64,000 nucleotides of DNA from CAISIP01 sp965278985. GTDB taxonomy: Bacteria; Pseudomonadota; Gammaproteobacteria; Burkholderiales; Burkholderiaceae_C. The notes below the pieces were generated by a model. It did no database searches, was not told the DNA's origin, and saw nothing but the letters and a program-made list of their open reading frames with translations. The translations under genes were made by a program, and so were the position numbers. Shown piece after piece: positions 17,265 through 25,976 of this stretch. The DNA lies in the NCBI GenBank assembly GCA_965278985.1, contig OZ257131.1:4278001-4342000 (forward strand). The letters run 5' to 3'. Position 1 is the first letter of the stretch. Each line of letters begins with the position of its first letter.

Positions 17265-17501
17265 TCAGACTCCCAGGGTCTTGATCACGGATTGGTAGGA
17301 CTCGGCCGTCCACGGCTGCCCGTTGGGCGCCAGCGGGCCGGCCTTGTTCAGGTAGGCCAGCAGGGCATCGAGTTCCCAGTGGCCGGCGCCGAAGGCGCGC
17401 TCGATGGAGTCCCCCAGCAGGTCTTCGTAGCTGGTGGGCGGACGGGTGCGGGCCTGGTGCGGGTCCAGGTAACGCTGGGGGATGACGTTGATCGTCTGCA
17501 T
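17265..17501 (-). CDS. Small helix-turn-helix-like protein preceding the Rieske gene
   Basis: A 78-aa protein beginning MQTINVIPQRYLDPHQARTR at an ATG (17501) with a good AAGGAG ribosome site. The rest, LDALLAYLNKAGPLAPNGQPWTAESYQSVIKTL, resembles the short recombinase-like helix-turn-helix proteins that databases list beside oxygenase genes; the pattern recalls the DNA-binding region of serine recombinases (a loop, then WTAESYQSVIKTLG). There is no catalytic recombinase domain. Its stop abuts the Rieske start with a 1-bp gap, so the two are co-translated. It may be a small regulator or an oxygenase-associated factor; the function is unknown. Confidence 0.7.
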   Translation of the reverse strand: MQTINVIPQRYLDPHQARTRPPTSYEDLLGDSIERAFGAGHWELDALLAYLNKAGPLAPNGQPWTAESYQSVIKTLGV

Positions 17502-17566
17502 GCGGCTTCTCCTTCGGGGACAAAGGCTGTGAACGGGGACGTGGAGTGGCTGAAAAACGTGGGCGG

Positions 17567-18562
17567 TCATTCCGCCTGGATGTTGCGCGCCTTGATGATG
17601 CGCGCCCAGGTGGCGGTCTCGGTACGGATGTGGGCCCCGAACTCGGCAGGCTTCATCACGGTCTCGACCAGCCCCTGCGCCTTCAACGATTCGCGCACCG
17701 TGGGGTTGGCGAGGAACTCGGCCGCATCGCGCGCCAGCTGTTCCGCCACCTCGGGCGGTGTACCTGCGGGGGCCAGCAATCCGTACCACGAGGTCACGAC
17801 CACGCCGGGGATGCCTTGCTCGGCCAGCGTGGGCACTTCGGGCGCCACGGGGCTGCGCTGCGCCTCGGTCAGGCCGATGGCGACCAGCTTGCCGCTCTTC
17901 AGGTGCGGCAACACGCCGGGCAGGTTGCTGAACATCAGCGGCACGGTGCCACCCAGCACGTCGTTCAGCGCGGGGGCCGTGCCCTTGTAGGGCACGTGCA
18001 GCAGCTCCACGCCGGCCTGCTGCTTGAACAGCTCGCCGGCCAGGTGCAGGCCGCTGCCCACGCCGGGCGAGGCGAAGGACAGGGAATCGGGCTTGGCCTT
18101 GGCGGCAGTGATCACATCCTTGGCGGTCTTGAAGCCGGTGCCCGGGTGCGTGACCAGGATGTTGGGCGCCTTGGCCAGCATCGTGATCGGCACCAGGTCC
18201 CGTTCGATGTTGAACGGGAAGTTGGGCATCAGCGTGGGGTTGATGGTCAGGTTGCCGGCCGGGATCACCAGCAGCGTGTGACCGTCGCCCTTGGCGCGCT
18301 TGACCTTGTCGATGCCGATGTTGCCTGCTGCGCCCGGCAGGTTCTCCACCACGGCGGCCTGGCCGTAGCGCTTGGCGAGGCCGTCGGCCAGCGTGCGCGC
18401 CAGCAGGTCCACGGGACCGCCCGGCGGGAACGGCGAGACGATGGTGAAGCGGTCCGCGGCGAGCTGCTTCTCGGCGGCGGTCTGGGCGAACGCGGGCGCG
18501 GCGAGCAGGGCTGCCGTGAGGCCCAGCAGGGCCGTGCGACGGAAGATCATCCCGGTGCTCAT
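17567..18562 (-). CDS. TTT/Bug family periplasmic substrate-binding protein (catabolic cluster)
   Basis: A 331-aa Bug receptor. The start at 18562 forms an ATGA overlap with the upstream VOC gene stop. It has a Sec signal peptide ending AAPAFA, then FTIVSPFPPGGPVDLLARTLADGL and VVENLPGAAGNIGIDKV, the family signatures; C-terminal GIPGVVVTSWYGLLAPAGTP is also typical. It should bind the carboxylic-acid substrate of the surrounding catabolic cluster in the periplasm. No TctA/TctB permease genes are in the window, so it must share a permease encoded elsewhere. Confidence 0.92.
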   Translation of the reverse strand: MSTGMIFRRTALLGLTAALLAAPAFAQTAAEKQLAADRFTIVSPFPPGGPVDLLARTLADGLAKRYGQAAVVENLPGAAGNIGIDKVKRAKGDGHTLLVIPAGNLTINPTLMPNFPFNIERDLVPITMLAKAPNILVTHPGTGFKTAKDVITAAKAKPDSLSFASPGVGSGLHLAGELFKQQAGVELLHVPYKGTAPALNDVLGGTVPLMFSNLPGVLPHLKSGKLVAIGLTEAQRSPVAPEVPTLAEQGIPGVVVTSWYGLLAPAGTPPEVAEQLARDAAEFLANPTVRESLKAQGLVETVMKPAEFGAHIRTETATWARIIKARNIQAE

Positions 18563-19551
18563 TTCTTCTCGGTCAGGAACTTGCCAGAAGCCTGCACGTT
18601 CGGCTGGCGGCGCGTGTGGCCGTCGAGCCCACCGTCGATGGCCCACTCGGCGAACATCGTGGGGCCTGGTTCGAACTCGCGCACCGCCCATTCGCCCGTG
18701 AGATGGTCCTCGTCGGCGTTGTATTCGATGAGGCCGCCACAGGGGTTCTCGAAGTACCAGAAGTAGGCGCTGGAGATCGGGTGCCGGCCGGGGCCGAGCT
18801 GGGTCTTCCAGCCACAGCGGCTGATGTGCAGGCCGCCACCGAAGACCTCGTGGATGTCGCGCACGGTGAAGGCCACGTGGTTCAGCCCCGGGCCCTTGCC
18901 AGGCAGCGCCAACAGGAAGAGGTCATGGTGGCCGGCCTCAGGAGCGCAGCGCATGAACACACCACGGCCCGGGTAGCGGTCCGAAGTCACGAAGCCCAGC
19001 GTGGCATAGAACGCTTCCATCTCCGCCAGCTTGTTCGTGAAGAACACCACATGGCCCACCTCGATGGGTTCGGCGCGTTCGTAGATCGGCGAGGGCATGT
19101 CGACGCGGCGCACGTCACCCCAGGGGTTGGTGGGCGCGCCCTTGATGTCGATGGCGTGTTTCTGCGTGACCTGGAAGATGATGCGCAGACCGTGCGGGTC
19201 CAGCGCACGCAGAGTGCCGTCGGTGGCACGGCGGTCCTCGAAACCGGGGGCCTTGGACAACGGCGCGACCAGCTTGTCCAGCGCGGCCACATCGGTCACA
19301 CCCCAGGTCACTTCGCGCAACGTGGGGCCGGCTTCCATCGCGGGCGGCAGTTCAGCATCGTCGATGCGGCGCACGCGCACCTGGCAGCCGTTGAGGGTTT
19401 CCCAGACCTGCCTGGCGTCGGTCTGGTCCAGTGACTTCAGGCCCCAGTCGGCGAAGAATTTCTTCGCGTCGTCCCAGCGGTCGGTGGAATAGGTGATGGC
19501 GTCGATGCCTTCGATGGCACTGGTGGACTTGGTCGCGGTGTTGGAAGTCAT
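18559..19551 (-). CDS. VOC family protein, extradiol-dioxygenase-like
   Basis: A 330-aa two-domain vicinal-oxygen-chelate protein. In the second domain the three metal ligands of type I extradiol dioxygenases can be placed: His in EVGHVVFF, His in GLNHVAFTV and Glu in GGLIEYNADED. The N-terminal domain lacks them, the usual arrangement for BphC-like enzymes, which cleave catechols next to the hydroxyls with Fe(II). The start at 19551 overlaps the aldehyde dehydrogenase stop (ATGA), and its own stop overlaps the TTT receptor start, so translation is coupled throughout. A ring-cleavage role after the Rieske step is plausible but unproven. Confidence 0.85.
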   Translation of the reverse strand: MTSNTATKSTSAIEGIDAITYSTDRWDDAKKFFADWGLKSLDQTDARQVWETLNGCQVRVRRIDDAELPPAMEAGPTLREVTWGVTDVAALDKLVAPLSKAPGFEDRRATDGTLRALDPHGLRIIFQVTQKHAIDIKGAPTNPWGDVRRVDMPSPIYERAEPIEVGHVVFFTNKLAEMEAFYATLGFVTSDRYPGRGVFMRCAPEAGHHDLFLLALPGKGPGLNHVAFTVRDIHEVFGGGLHISRCGWKTQLGPGRHPISSAYFWYFENPCGGLIEYNADEDHLTGEWAVREFEPGPTMFAEWAIDGGLDGHTRRQPNVQASGKFLTEKK

Positions 19552-21020
19552 GACAGGCTCCATGGCAGCGGGGCTTCGTTCATGCCCCAGTAAAAACTCT
19601 TCTGGCTCGTGTACTCGAGGATGCCCATGCGGCCCTTCTCGCGTCCCGTGCCGCTCATCTTCACGCCGCCGAAGGGCGTGCTCACCGAGAACATCTTGTA
19701 GGTGTTGACCCAGACCGTGCCGGTCTGCAGCGCACGGCCGATGCGCCAGATGGTCTTGTAGTCGCGGCTCCAGATGCCGGAGGCCAGGCCGTAGACGTTG
19801 TCGTTGCACTGCGCCAGCAGGTCGGCCTCGTCGCTCCAGGGCAGCAGGGCCAGCACGGGGCCGAAGATCTCTTCCTGGCACATGCGCGCCGTGTTGGGCA
19901 GGCCTTCGATGACGGTGGGCAGGTAATAGCTGCCCTTGTCATACCCCGCGCCTTCGGGGCGCGCGCCACCGAACAGCACCTTGCCGCCTTCGTCGCGGCC
20001 GATCTGCACATACCGCTCCACCGAGGCGCGGTGGCCCATGTTGACCAGAGGGCCCATCTGCGTGCGTTCGCTGCTGGGGTCGCCCACGCGCAGGGCCTTC
20101 ACGCCGGCCAGCAGGCGGGCCTTGAACTCGTCGTACAGGCTGGCATGCACGAAGGCGCGCGAGCCGGCGATGCAGGACTCGCCCGAGGAGCTGAAGATGC
20201 CATACAGCACGCCGGCCACCGCATGGTCCAGGTCGGCGTCGGCACACACGATGGTGGGCGACTTGCCGCCCAGCTCCAGGGAGGTGGGCATGAGTTTTTC
20301 GGCCGCCAGGCGCTGGATGCCCATGCCCACGTTGGTGCCGCCCGTGAAGGCGATGCGGCGGATCAGCGGGTGCTTGACGAGTGCGTCGCCCACGATGGAG
20401 CCCTTGCCCGGCAGCACGCTGACGATGCCGGGCGGCACGCCAGCCTCTTCGCAGATCTTCGCCAGCTCGATGGCCATGCGCGGCGTGATCTCGGCCGGCT
20501 TGAACACGACGGGGCAACCCGCGGCCAGGGCCGGCGCGAGCTTCTGCGCCTCGCTGGCGATGGGCGAGTTCCAGGGCGTGATGGCGCCCACCACGCCCAG
20601 CGGCTCGTGCACGCTCATGGTGATGAAGTCGCCACGCGCGGGCGTGATCTGGTCTTCCCAGGTCTCGCAGACGGAGGCGAAGAACTGGAAGGTGCCGGCC
20701 GCGCTGGCCACCAGCGCACGCGTCTCGTTGATGGGCTTGCCGTTGTCCAGGCGCTGCAGCTGCGCGAGTTCCTCGGACTTGGCGCGGATGCCCGTGGCGA
20801 TGCGGTACAGGATGCCGGCGCGTTCGTGGTGCTTGAGCTTGGCCCAGGCGGGCTGATGGCGTGCGCGCTCTGCGGCCTGCACGGCTTCGTCCACGTCGGC
20901 GGCGGTGGCGGCATGCAGCTCGGCGACGGTGCTGCCGTCGTGCGGGTATTCGGTGCTGTAGAGCGGGCCCGAGGCATCGCGCCAGGTGCCGGCAATCAGG
21001 GTCTGGAGTTTGTCAACCAT
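19548..21020 (-). CDS. Aldehyde dehydrogenase (NAD(P)+)
   Basis: A 490-aa aldehyde dehydrogenase of the classical family. Catalytic Cys283 lies in SSGESCIAGSRAF, the general-base Glu249 in SLELGGKSP, and the oxyanion Asn in PWNSPIASEAQKLAPALAAGCP; the cofactor-site FTGGTNVG is also present. Length is standard. It probably oxidises an aldehyde produced by the downstream ThDP enzyme or by ring-cleavage, giving an acid. It sits between the aspartate dehydrogenase-like gene and the VOC gene, overlapping the latter by 4 bp. The best relatives by pattern are hydroxymuconic- or betaine-aldehyde-type enzymes; the substrate is not determinable. Confidence 0.93.
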   Translation of the reverse strand: MVDKLQTLIAGTWRDASGPLYSTEYPHDGSTVAELHAATAADVDEAVQAAERARHQPAWAKLKHHERAGILYRIATGIRAKSEELAQLQRLDNGKPINETRALVASAAGTFQFFASVCETWEDQITPARGDFITMSVHEPLGVVGAITPWNSPIASEAQKLAPALAAGCPVVFKPAEITPRMAIELAKICEEAGVPPGIVSVLPGKGSIVGDALVKHPLIRRIAFTGGTNVGMGIQRLAAEKLMPTSLELGGKSPTIVCADADLDHAVAGVLYGIFSSSGESCIAGSRAFVHASLYDEFKARLLAGVKALRVGDPSSERTQMGPLVNMGHRASVERYVQIGRDEGGKVLFGGARPEGAGYDKGSYYLPTVIEGLPNTARMCQEEIFGPVLALLPWSDEADLLAQCNDNVYGLASGIWSRDYKTIWRIGRALQTGTVWVNTYKMFSVSTPFGGVKMSGTGREKGRMGILEYTSQKSFYWGMNEAPLPWSLS

Positions 21021-21030
21021 GATGGGCTTG

Positions 21031-21819
21031 TCAGATGGTGGTCGATGCCACGCGGTTGTCGAGGAAACGCAGCGCGGAGAGGACCGTCAGCGCCGAGGTC
21101 TTGGGGTTGTCAGCCAGTGGCTTGCCACGCATGGTGAGCTGCATCTCGCCGAATGCACCGGTCACGTGGATCTCGTGGATGTTGTCGGTCACCGTGGGGT
21201 CGGCGATCAGGCGCACGCGCGTGGCGTCCAGGCCCAGGCCGGCCAGCGAGATGGTGGCGGCGACGTTCGCGTTCTTGGGGTACAGGTGGGCGGCCTCGCG
21301 GGCCGTGGCCTCCAGGATCACCGTGGGTTCCTTGAGGTTGCCGAGATCGGCCACCTGCTCGGCGGGTGTGCCGCGCCAGCCCTGGGGTGGCTTGCGGCCG
21401 GTGTAGGTCACCTGCTCCAGTCCGGCGAAACGCGCGGCGGCAATCGCGTCCACACCGCCGATGGCGCCCGACAACAGGTGCAGTTGCGCGCCACCGCGCA
21501 GGGCCGCATCCGCCAGCTTCTCGGGCAGGCCGGGCTCGGACAACGCGCCTACGGACAACACGGCGCACTCGGTGCCGCGCTCCAGGGCCGGCAGCACGTG
21601 GGCCAGCAACGCCTGGTGGCCGGCCGCTTCCAGCAGCAGGCCGCAGTCGGCCGGCACCTGGTCCATCACATGCACCTCCGGGCCGACCTCGGCCTGCACA
21701 CCGGCCACGCTCTTGGTCGAAACCACGATGTTCTGCAGCGCGATGCGGGCATGGCCCTGGAGACGCTGGTGCAGCGAGCGCCCGATGGCGCCGTAGCCGA
21801 CGAGGGTGAAGCGGCGCAT
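21031..21819 (-). CDS. L-aspartate dehydrogenase-like protein (NadX/DUF108 family)
   Basis: A 262-aa protein with an N-terminal Rossmann motif LVGYGAIG and the C-terminal DUF108 domain. Family blocks LLSGAIGGVDAIAAAR, TGRKPPQGWRGTPAEQ, YPKNANVAATISLAGLGLD and NIHEIHVTGAFGEM match archaeal and bacterial L-aspartate dehydrogenases, which interconvert aspartate and oxaloacetate/iminoaspartate with NAD(P). No nadA or nadC is nearby; instead it is embedded in a catabolic operon between a ThDP enzyme and an aldehyde dehydrogenase. It therefore probably acts on an amino- or keto-acid intermediate of that pathway rather than in NAD synthesis (inference). Confidence 0.88.
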   Translation of the reverse strand: MRRFTLVGYGAIGRSLHQRLQGHARIALQNIVVSTKSVAGVQAEVGPEVHVMDQVPADCGLLLEAAGHQALLAHVLPALERGTECAVLSVGALSEPGLPEKLADAALRGGAQLHLLSGAIGGVDAIAAARFAGLEQVTYTGRKPPQGWRGTPAEQVADLGNLKEPTVILEATAREAAHLYPKNANVAATISLAGLGLDATRVRLIADPTVTDNIHEIHVTGAFGEMQLTMRGKPLADNPKTSALTVLSALRFLDNRVASTTI

Positions 21820-21823
21820 GTGC

Positions 21824-23500
21824 TCAGTCTTTCTTGAGGATCGGGCCGGCGAACTTGGCGGCGAACGGGCCCCAGGATTCCATGTCCACTTCCACGATCA
21901 CCGGGCCGCTCTTGACCTGCATCGCACGCTCCAGCGTGGCGGCTGTCTGCGCGGGATCGGCCAGCTTGAAATGCGGCACGCCCAGGCTGGCACACAGCAC
22001 CGAGAAGTCGGGATTCACCAGGTCCACATATGCATGGCGGCTGCCGTAGATGTCGTCCTGGATGTTGCGGATCACGCCATACCGACAGTCGTTCATCAGC
22101 AGCACCAGTAGCGGGGCCTTCTCCTGCACGGCGCAGGCGAGTTCACCCACGTTGAGCATGAAGCCGCCGTCGCCCGCCAGCACCACGGTGCGGCGGCCCA
22201 GGCCATGCACCGTGTCGGCGATGGCGGTGCCGATGCCCATGGCCAGGCCCTGGCCGATGCCACCACCCAGCGCGTGCACGCCGGCACGCGGGTGGTCCAG
22301 CAAGGGGGCGCGGTTGCCCCACATGCTGTTGGACAGTGTGATGTCGCGCACCCACCAGAAGTTCTTGCCCACGGCGGACTCCAGCGTGCGCTTGAGCTGC
22401 AGGTAAGGGCCCAGGCCGGACTCCACCTGTGCGGCCGCCTGGTCGCGCGCGGCCTTCAGTTCGGCCAGGAAGCCGGCTTCGATGGCCATCTTGCCTTCGA
22501 GCATGTCGGCCAGCGCGTCCAGCGTCAGCGCGGCATCGCCCTGCGCGAAGTAGCTGCTGGTGTAGCCGCGGTTGTGGGCCAGCGGGTTGGCATCGATGCG
22601 CAGCAGGTTCTTGGGCAACTGCAGCTTGTAGCTCAGCGTCTCGTTGCTGCGCAGGCGCGAGCCCACCACCAGCATCGCGTCGCAGGTGGCATAAAAATTC
22701 TCGACGGGCTTCTGCAGGTTGTACGAGCCCAGCGTGGCCGGATGGTCCTCGGCCACGATGCCGCGGCCCTGCACCGAGGTCACGATGCCGAAGCCCATCT
22801 TCACGAAACGCTGCACGGCCGCCGTGGCGCCGCGCGCGCCACCGCCCAGCCACAACAGCGGGCGCTTGGCACCGCGCAGGCGTTCGGCCAGCGCCTGCAC
22901 GTCGGAGGCCACCGGCACCACACCGGCCACCGGCAGCGGGGCCAGGTCAGCTGGCAGGTCCAGCAGCGCCTTCTGGATGTCGATGGGGATCTCGATGCTG
23001 ACCGGGCCACAGGGCGGCGTGAAGGCCAGGCGCGCGGCTTCGCGCAACGTGGCCAGGGCCGTTTCGGGGTTGCGGATGCGGAAGGCGGCCTTGCCCACGG
23101 AACGCAGCATGTCTAGTTGCGCGGGATGCTCGTGGATGTAGCCCAGGTCGCGATCGAGGTAGGGCGACTCGATCTGGCCCGTGAGGTGGATCAACGGCGT
23201 GCCGGCGGTGAGGGCTTCTACCATCGCGCCGGCGGCGTTGCCCGAGCCTGTGCCGGTGCTGGTCACGCACACGCCCAGCGTGCCGGACACGCGGGCATAG
23301 GCGTCGGCCATGTTGCAGGCGCCTGCCTCGCCGCGCGAGGACACGAAGCGGATCTTCTGGCGCACATGGAAGGCGTCCAGGATCGGCATGTTGTGGATCG
23401 AGATCACGCCGAAGGCGGCCTTGGTGCCGCACTGCTCCAGGAAGCGGACGGCGAGTTCGCCGACCGTGATGCGGGTGGCGGCGGGGGTGGTGGTCGTCAT
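21824..23500 (-). CDS. Thiamine-diphosphate-dependent enzyme (acetolactate synthase-like)
   Basis: A 558-aa ThDP enzyme with the three classical domains: N-terminal PYR domain with catalytic Glu58 in SSRGEAGACNMADAYAR, central domain with GGGARGATAAVQRF, and C-terminal PP domain with the GDGGF...LLMND metal/ThDP motif. It starts MTTTTPAATRITVGELAVRF at 23500. Such enzymes carboligate or decarboxylate 2-keto acids (acetolactate synthase, benzoylformate decarboxylase, glyoxylate carboligase types). The lack of an ilvH-type small subunit and the operon context argue for a catabolic decarboxylase or lyase making an aldehyde for the neighbouring dehydrogenase. It begins 28 bp after the iclR stop. 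Confidence 0.88.
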   Translation of the reverse strand: MTTTTPAATRITVGELAVRFLEQCGTKAAFGVISIHNMPILDAFHVRQKIRFVSSRGEAGACNMADAYARVSGTLGVCVTSTGTGSGNAAGAMVEALTAGTPLIHLTGQIESPYLDRDLGYIHEHPAQLDMLRSVGKAAFRIRNPETALATLREAARLAFTPPCGPVSIEIPIDIQKALLDLPADLAPLPVAGVVPVASDVQALAERLRGAKRPLLWLGGGARGATAAVQRFVKMGFGIVTSVQGRGIVAEDHPATLGSYNLQKPVENFYATCDAMLVVGSRLRSNETLSYKLQLPKNLLRIDANPLAHNRGYTSSYFAQGDAALTLDALADMLEGKMAIEAGFLAELKAARDQAAAQVESGLGPYLQLKRTLESAVGKNFWWVRDITLSNSMWGNRAPLLDHPRAGVHALGGGIGQGLAMGIGTAIADTVHGLGRRTVVLAGDGGFMLNVGELACAVQEKAPLLVLLMNDCRYGVIRNIQDDIYGSRHAYVDLVNPDFSVLCASLGVPHFKLADPAQTAATLERAMQVKSGPVIVEVDMESWGPFAAKFAGPILKKD

Positions 23501-23528
23501 GGGGTATTTCGGGAAAGTTGTCGTTCGT

Positions 23529-24446
23529 CTACTTGGCCAGCACGGGCGCATGCACGGGCCGGTGCGCATACGCGGGCGGGACGGGCCGGCGTGCGGCTGC
23601 GGCGTGGGCGGCGCCTGCCCGGTGAGGCGTCACGTGGCTGATGCACTGCGTGAGGCGCGCTGCGGCCTGCTGCACCTGTGCCACCAGCACGGGCAGGTGC
23701 TCCGCCTCGACGCGGGGGCCGGGAATGGTCACGCTGATGGCCGCGGCCACCTTGTGGTGGTCGTCGAAGACCGGCGCGGCCACGGTGCAGATGTTGGTCT
23801 CGTAGCCGCCTTCGCTGATGCCGTAGCCGCGCGCGGCATCGGCCAGTACCACCTCGCGCAATGCCGCCAGTGTGGCGGGCGTCTTGGGGGTGAAGACTTC
23901 CAGTGGCCGGCCGGCGTACAGCCGCTCCAGCGCGGGCAGGTCCAGGTCGGCCAGCAACACGCGGCCCAGCACCGTGCCGTGCGCGGGCAGGCGCGCGCCC
24001 ACATGGATGGTGCTGTAGACCAGGTTGCGCAGCGCGGCCTTGGCCACGAACACCACCTCGGTGCCGTCGCGCACCACGATGTGGGCCGACAGGCCGGTGG
24101 TGGAGGCCAGGTCGTCGATGATGGGGCGGCCGTGTTCGGTCAGTTCCATCGAGGCCAGGAACTCGAAGCCCAGGCGCAGCACGGCGATGCCGAGCTTGTA
24201 GTTGGCGCTGTCGCCCTCGCGCTCCACGAAGCCCATCTGCTCCAGGGTCTGCAGGATGCGGAACACCGAGGCGCGTGGCAGGCCCAGGCGGCGCGAGAGC
24301 TCGGCGCCGGTCAGCGTGGGCTGCTGGCGCGTGAACTGCGCCAGCAGCTGCATGCCGCGCTGCAGCGCGGGCACCACATATTTGTCGGTGCCGGCCTTGC
24401 CGGCGTCCGGCGTGTCGTCCATGTCCATGTCTTCAGCCATGTGCAT
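23529..24446 (-). CDS. IclR family transcriptional regulator
   Basis: A 305-aa regulator: winged helix-turn-helix at about residues 40-75 (LTGAELSRRLGLPRASVFRILQTLEQMGFVERE) and a C-terminal GAF-like IclR effector domain with GYGISEGGYETNICTVAAPVF and AAAISVTIPGPRV. The last about 30 residues are an Ala/Pro/His-rich tail. IclR proteins near aromatic pathways usually act as ligand-dependent activators or repressors of the adjacent operon. It is encoded inside the cluster, overlapping the alpha/beta hydrolase gene by 14 bp, so it is probably autoregulated; inverted repeats in the 26733-27046 gap are its likely targets. Confidence 0.9.
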   Translation of the reverse strand: MHMAEDMDMDDTPDAGKAGTDKYVVPALQRGMQLLAQFTRQQPTLTGAELSRRLGLPRASVFRILQTLEQMGFVEREGDSANYKLGIAVLRLGFEFLASMELTEHGRPIIDDLASTTGLSAHIVVRDGTEVVFVAKAALRNLVYSTIHVGARLPAHGTVLGRVLLADLDLPALERLYAGRPLEVFTPKTPATLAALREVVLADAARGYGISEGGYETNICTVAAPVFDDHHKVAAAISVTIPGPRVEAEHLPVLVAQVQQAAARLTQCISHVTPHRAGAAHAAAARRPVPPAYAHRPVHAPVLAK

Positions 24447-25299
24447 CCCTTTCGGTCGGCAGGCCCAGCAGGCGGTTCACCGCATCGGCGGCTTCCAGCG
24501 CGCAGCTGTGGCCGGCGGGGCCCAGGTCCTGGTAGGGTGCGCCCGCAGCCTGCGCCACGGCACGGCAGCCGGCGGGTGGCGTGATGGTGTCGGCGCTGCC
24601 GCTGGCCACCACGATGGGGCATGCCACGCGCTGCAGGTCCCCCACCAGGTCGCCGCCGGCGAGCATGCGGGCGGCCTGCGTGTAACCGGCGGGGTCGATG
24701 GCCGCCATGATGGAGGCCACATACGCGATCTGTTCGGCGCTGGCCTGGGGCGACAGCATGGCCGGTGCGCGCGCCTTCGCCACGCCGGCCGGACCCAGCT
24801 TCGCCAGGTTGTCCAGCCGGGACTGCAACTTCTGCGCGCGCTCTTCGGGTGCGGCCTTGGCATAACCGCCGGCCGGCGACAGGAGCACCAGGCGCTCCAG
24901 GCGGCTGGCATCGCGGGCCGCGAAGCTGCCGGCCATCAACGCACCCAGCGAATGGCCCACCAGCGTGAACCGGGGCGCCAACGCGGCGCCCAACCCGTCG
25001 AACCAGGCCACCACGCGCGCTGCGTAGTCGGCAGCCACGGGCGCTGGCGGCGCCAGCGGCGCGCTCTGGCCGTAACCGGGCGCGTCCCAGGCCACCACAT
25101 GGGCTTGCGAGCCCTCGGCACTGGCGGCGAGCAGTTGCGACAACCAGCTTCCCGAGCCCGATCCGATGCCGTGCAGCAGCACGTGCGTGATGGGCGTGGC
25201 GCCGCGGCCCGGCGCATGCGCGCGGCGGAAGTGCACCGCGCCCGCAGGCGTGTGCAAGGCTTCCAGCGGGAAGCGGGCCAGGGTGTCCTGCAGGGGCAT
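24433..25299 (-). CDS. Alpha/beta-fold hydrolase
   Basis: A 288-aa alpha/beta hydrolase with oxyanion strand HVLLHGIGSGSGSW, nucleophile elbow GHSLGA (catalytic Ser), an acidic residue in SGSADTITPP and the catalytic His in GPAGHSCALE. The start MPLQDTLARFPLE at 25299 is preferred over earlier in-frame codons. In meta-cleavage pathways this fold hydrolyses C-C bonds of ring-fission products or lactone and ester intermediates, which fits the VOC dioxygenase in the cluster. The stop overlaps iclR. Confidence 0.88.
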   Translation of the reverse strand: MPLQDTLARFPLEALHTPAGAVHFRRAHAPGRGATPITHVLLHGIGSGSGSWLSQLLAASAEGSQAHVVAWDAPGYGQSAPLAPPAPVAADYAARVVAWFDGLGAALAPRFTLVGHSLGALMAGSFAARDASRLERLVLLSPAGGYAKAAPEERAQKLQSRLDNLAKLGPAGVAKARAPAMLSPQASAEQIAYVASIMAAIDPAGYTQAARMLAGGDLVGDLQRVACPIVVASGSADTITPPAGCRAVAQAAGAPYQDLGPAGHSCALEAADAVNRLLGLPTERDAHG

Positions 25300-25328
25300 G
25301 GCGGATGGCGTGCGTGTGCCGTGCCGGC

Positions 25329-25940
25329 TCAGCGCTTGAGCTTGGTCAGCGGGCTGTCGGGGGGATACACGGGCGTGATCGGCTTGCTGGAGCCCAGCAT
25401 CACGCACATCAGCGCGTCCTCGTCGCCGATGTTGATCTCCTCGCGGTACACGCCGGGCGGCACCGAGATCAGGTCACGCTCGCCCAGGATGGCTTCCCAG
25501 CGCTGGCCGTCCTTCTCGCAGACCACCTTGAGCTTGCCGCGCAGCACGAAGAAGATCTCTTCCACGTCGTAGTGGATGTGCGAGGGTCCTTCGTGGCCGG
25601 CCGGGATCACCATCGTGGAGAAGGTGAAGTGCGCCGAGGGCACGGTGTTCATGTCGCTGGCCACGCCGGTGCCACCGGTCCCCACATAACGCATCTGCGC
25701 GCGGCGGTACTTGGGGTCGTAGTCGGCCTGGAACTTCAGCGCGTTCCAGTCGTACTTGCGCGTGGCGTAGCGGGCGACACGGCTTTCCAGCCAGTCGCCG
25801 AAGCTCTGGCCGTCCTTCTGCATCATGCCGCGCTGGATCTCAGCCTCCGGCGGGATGGTGGCGTCCATCAGGCCGCGTTCGTTGAAGACGGGCTGGTTGG
25901 CGGCCGCGGCGGCGGGCTTGTTGACGAGGGTGGCTTCCAT
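25329..25940 (-). CDS. Cupin domain-containing protein
   Basis: A 203-aa protein with one cupin barrel (about residues 95-185). The metal-ligand pattern is visible as SHIHYDVEEIFFVLRGKLKV (His, His, Glu) with a second motif around SVPPGVYREEINIGDED where the usual His is less clear. It could be a metal-dependent isomerase, dioxygenase or small-molecule sensor; single-cupin proteins are functionally diverse. The N-terminal 90 residues include a Trp-Leu segment (FGDWLESRVARYATRKYDWNAL) unlike common cupins. Located between the hydrolase and SDR genes in the catabolic operon. Confidence 0.8.
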   Translation of the reverse strand: MEATLVNKPAAAAANQPVFNERGLMDATIPPEAEIQRGMMQKDGQSFGDWLESRVARYATRKYDWNALKFQADYDPKYRRAQMRYVGTGGTGVASDMNTVPSAHFTFSTMVIPAGHEGPSHIHYDVEEIFFVLRGKLKVVCEKDGQRWEAILGERDLISVPPGVYREEINIGDEDALMCVMLGSSKPITPVYPPDSPLTKLKR

Positions 25941-25976
25941 GGGGTCCTTCCTTTGGCGTTTAGGGTGGCTGGCGAT

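Noticed and set aside
17265..17501. Small protein as evidence of a mobile element
   Set aside because: Recombinase-like helix only; no catalytic domain, inverted repeats or attachment sites around it.
17260..17523. 87-codon alternative frame over the small helix-turn-helix gene
   Set aside because: Pro/Arg-rich, no ribosome site; the frame at 17265-17501 has a good start and family resemblance.
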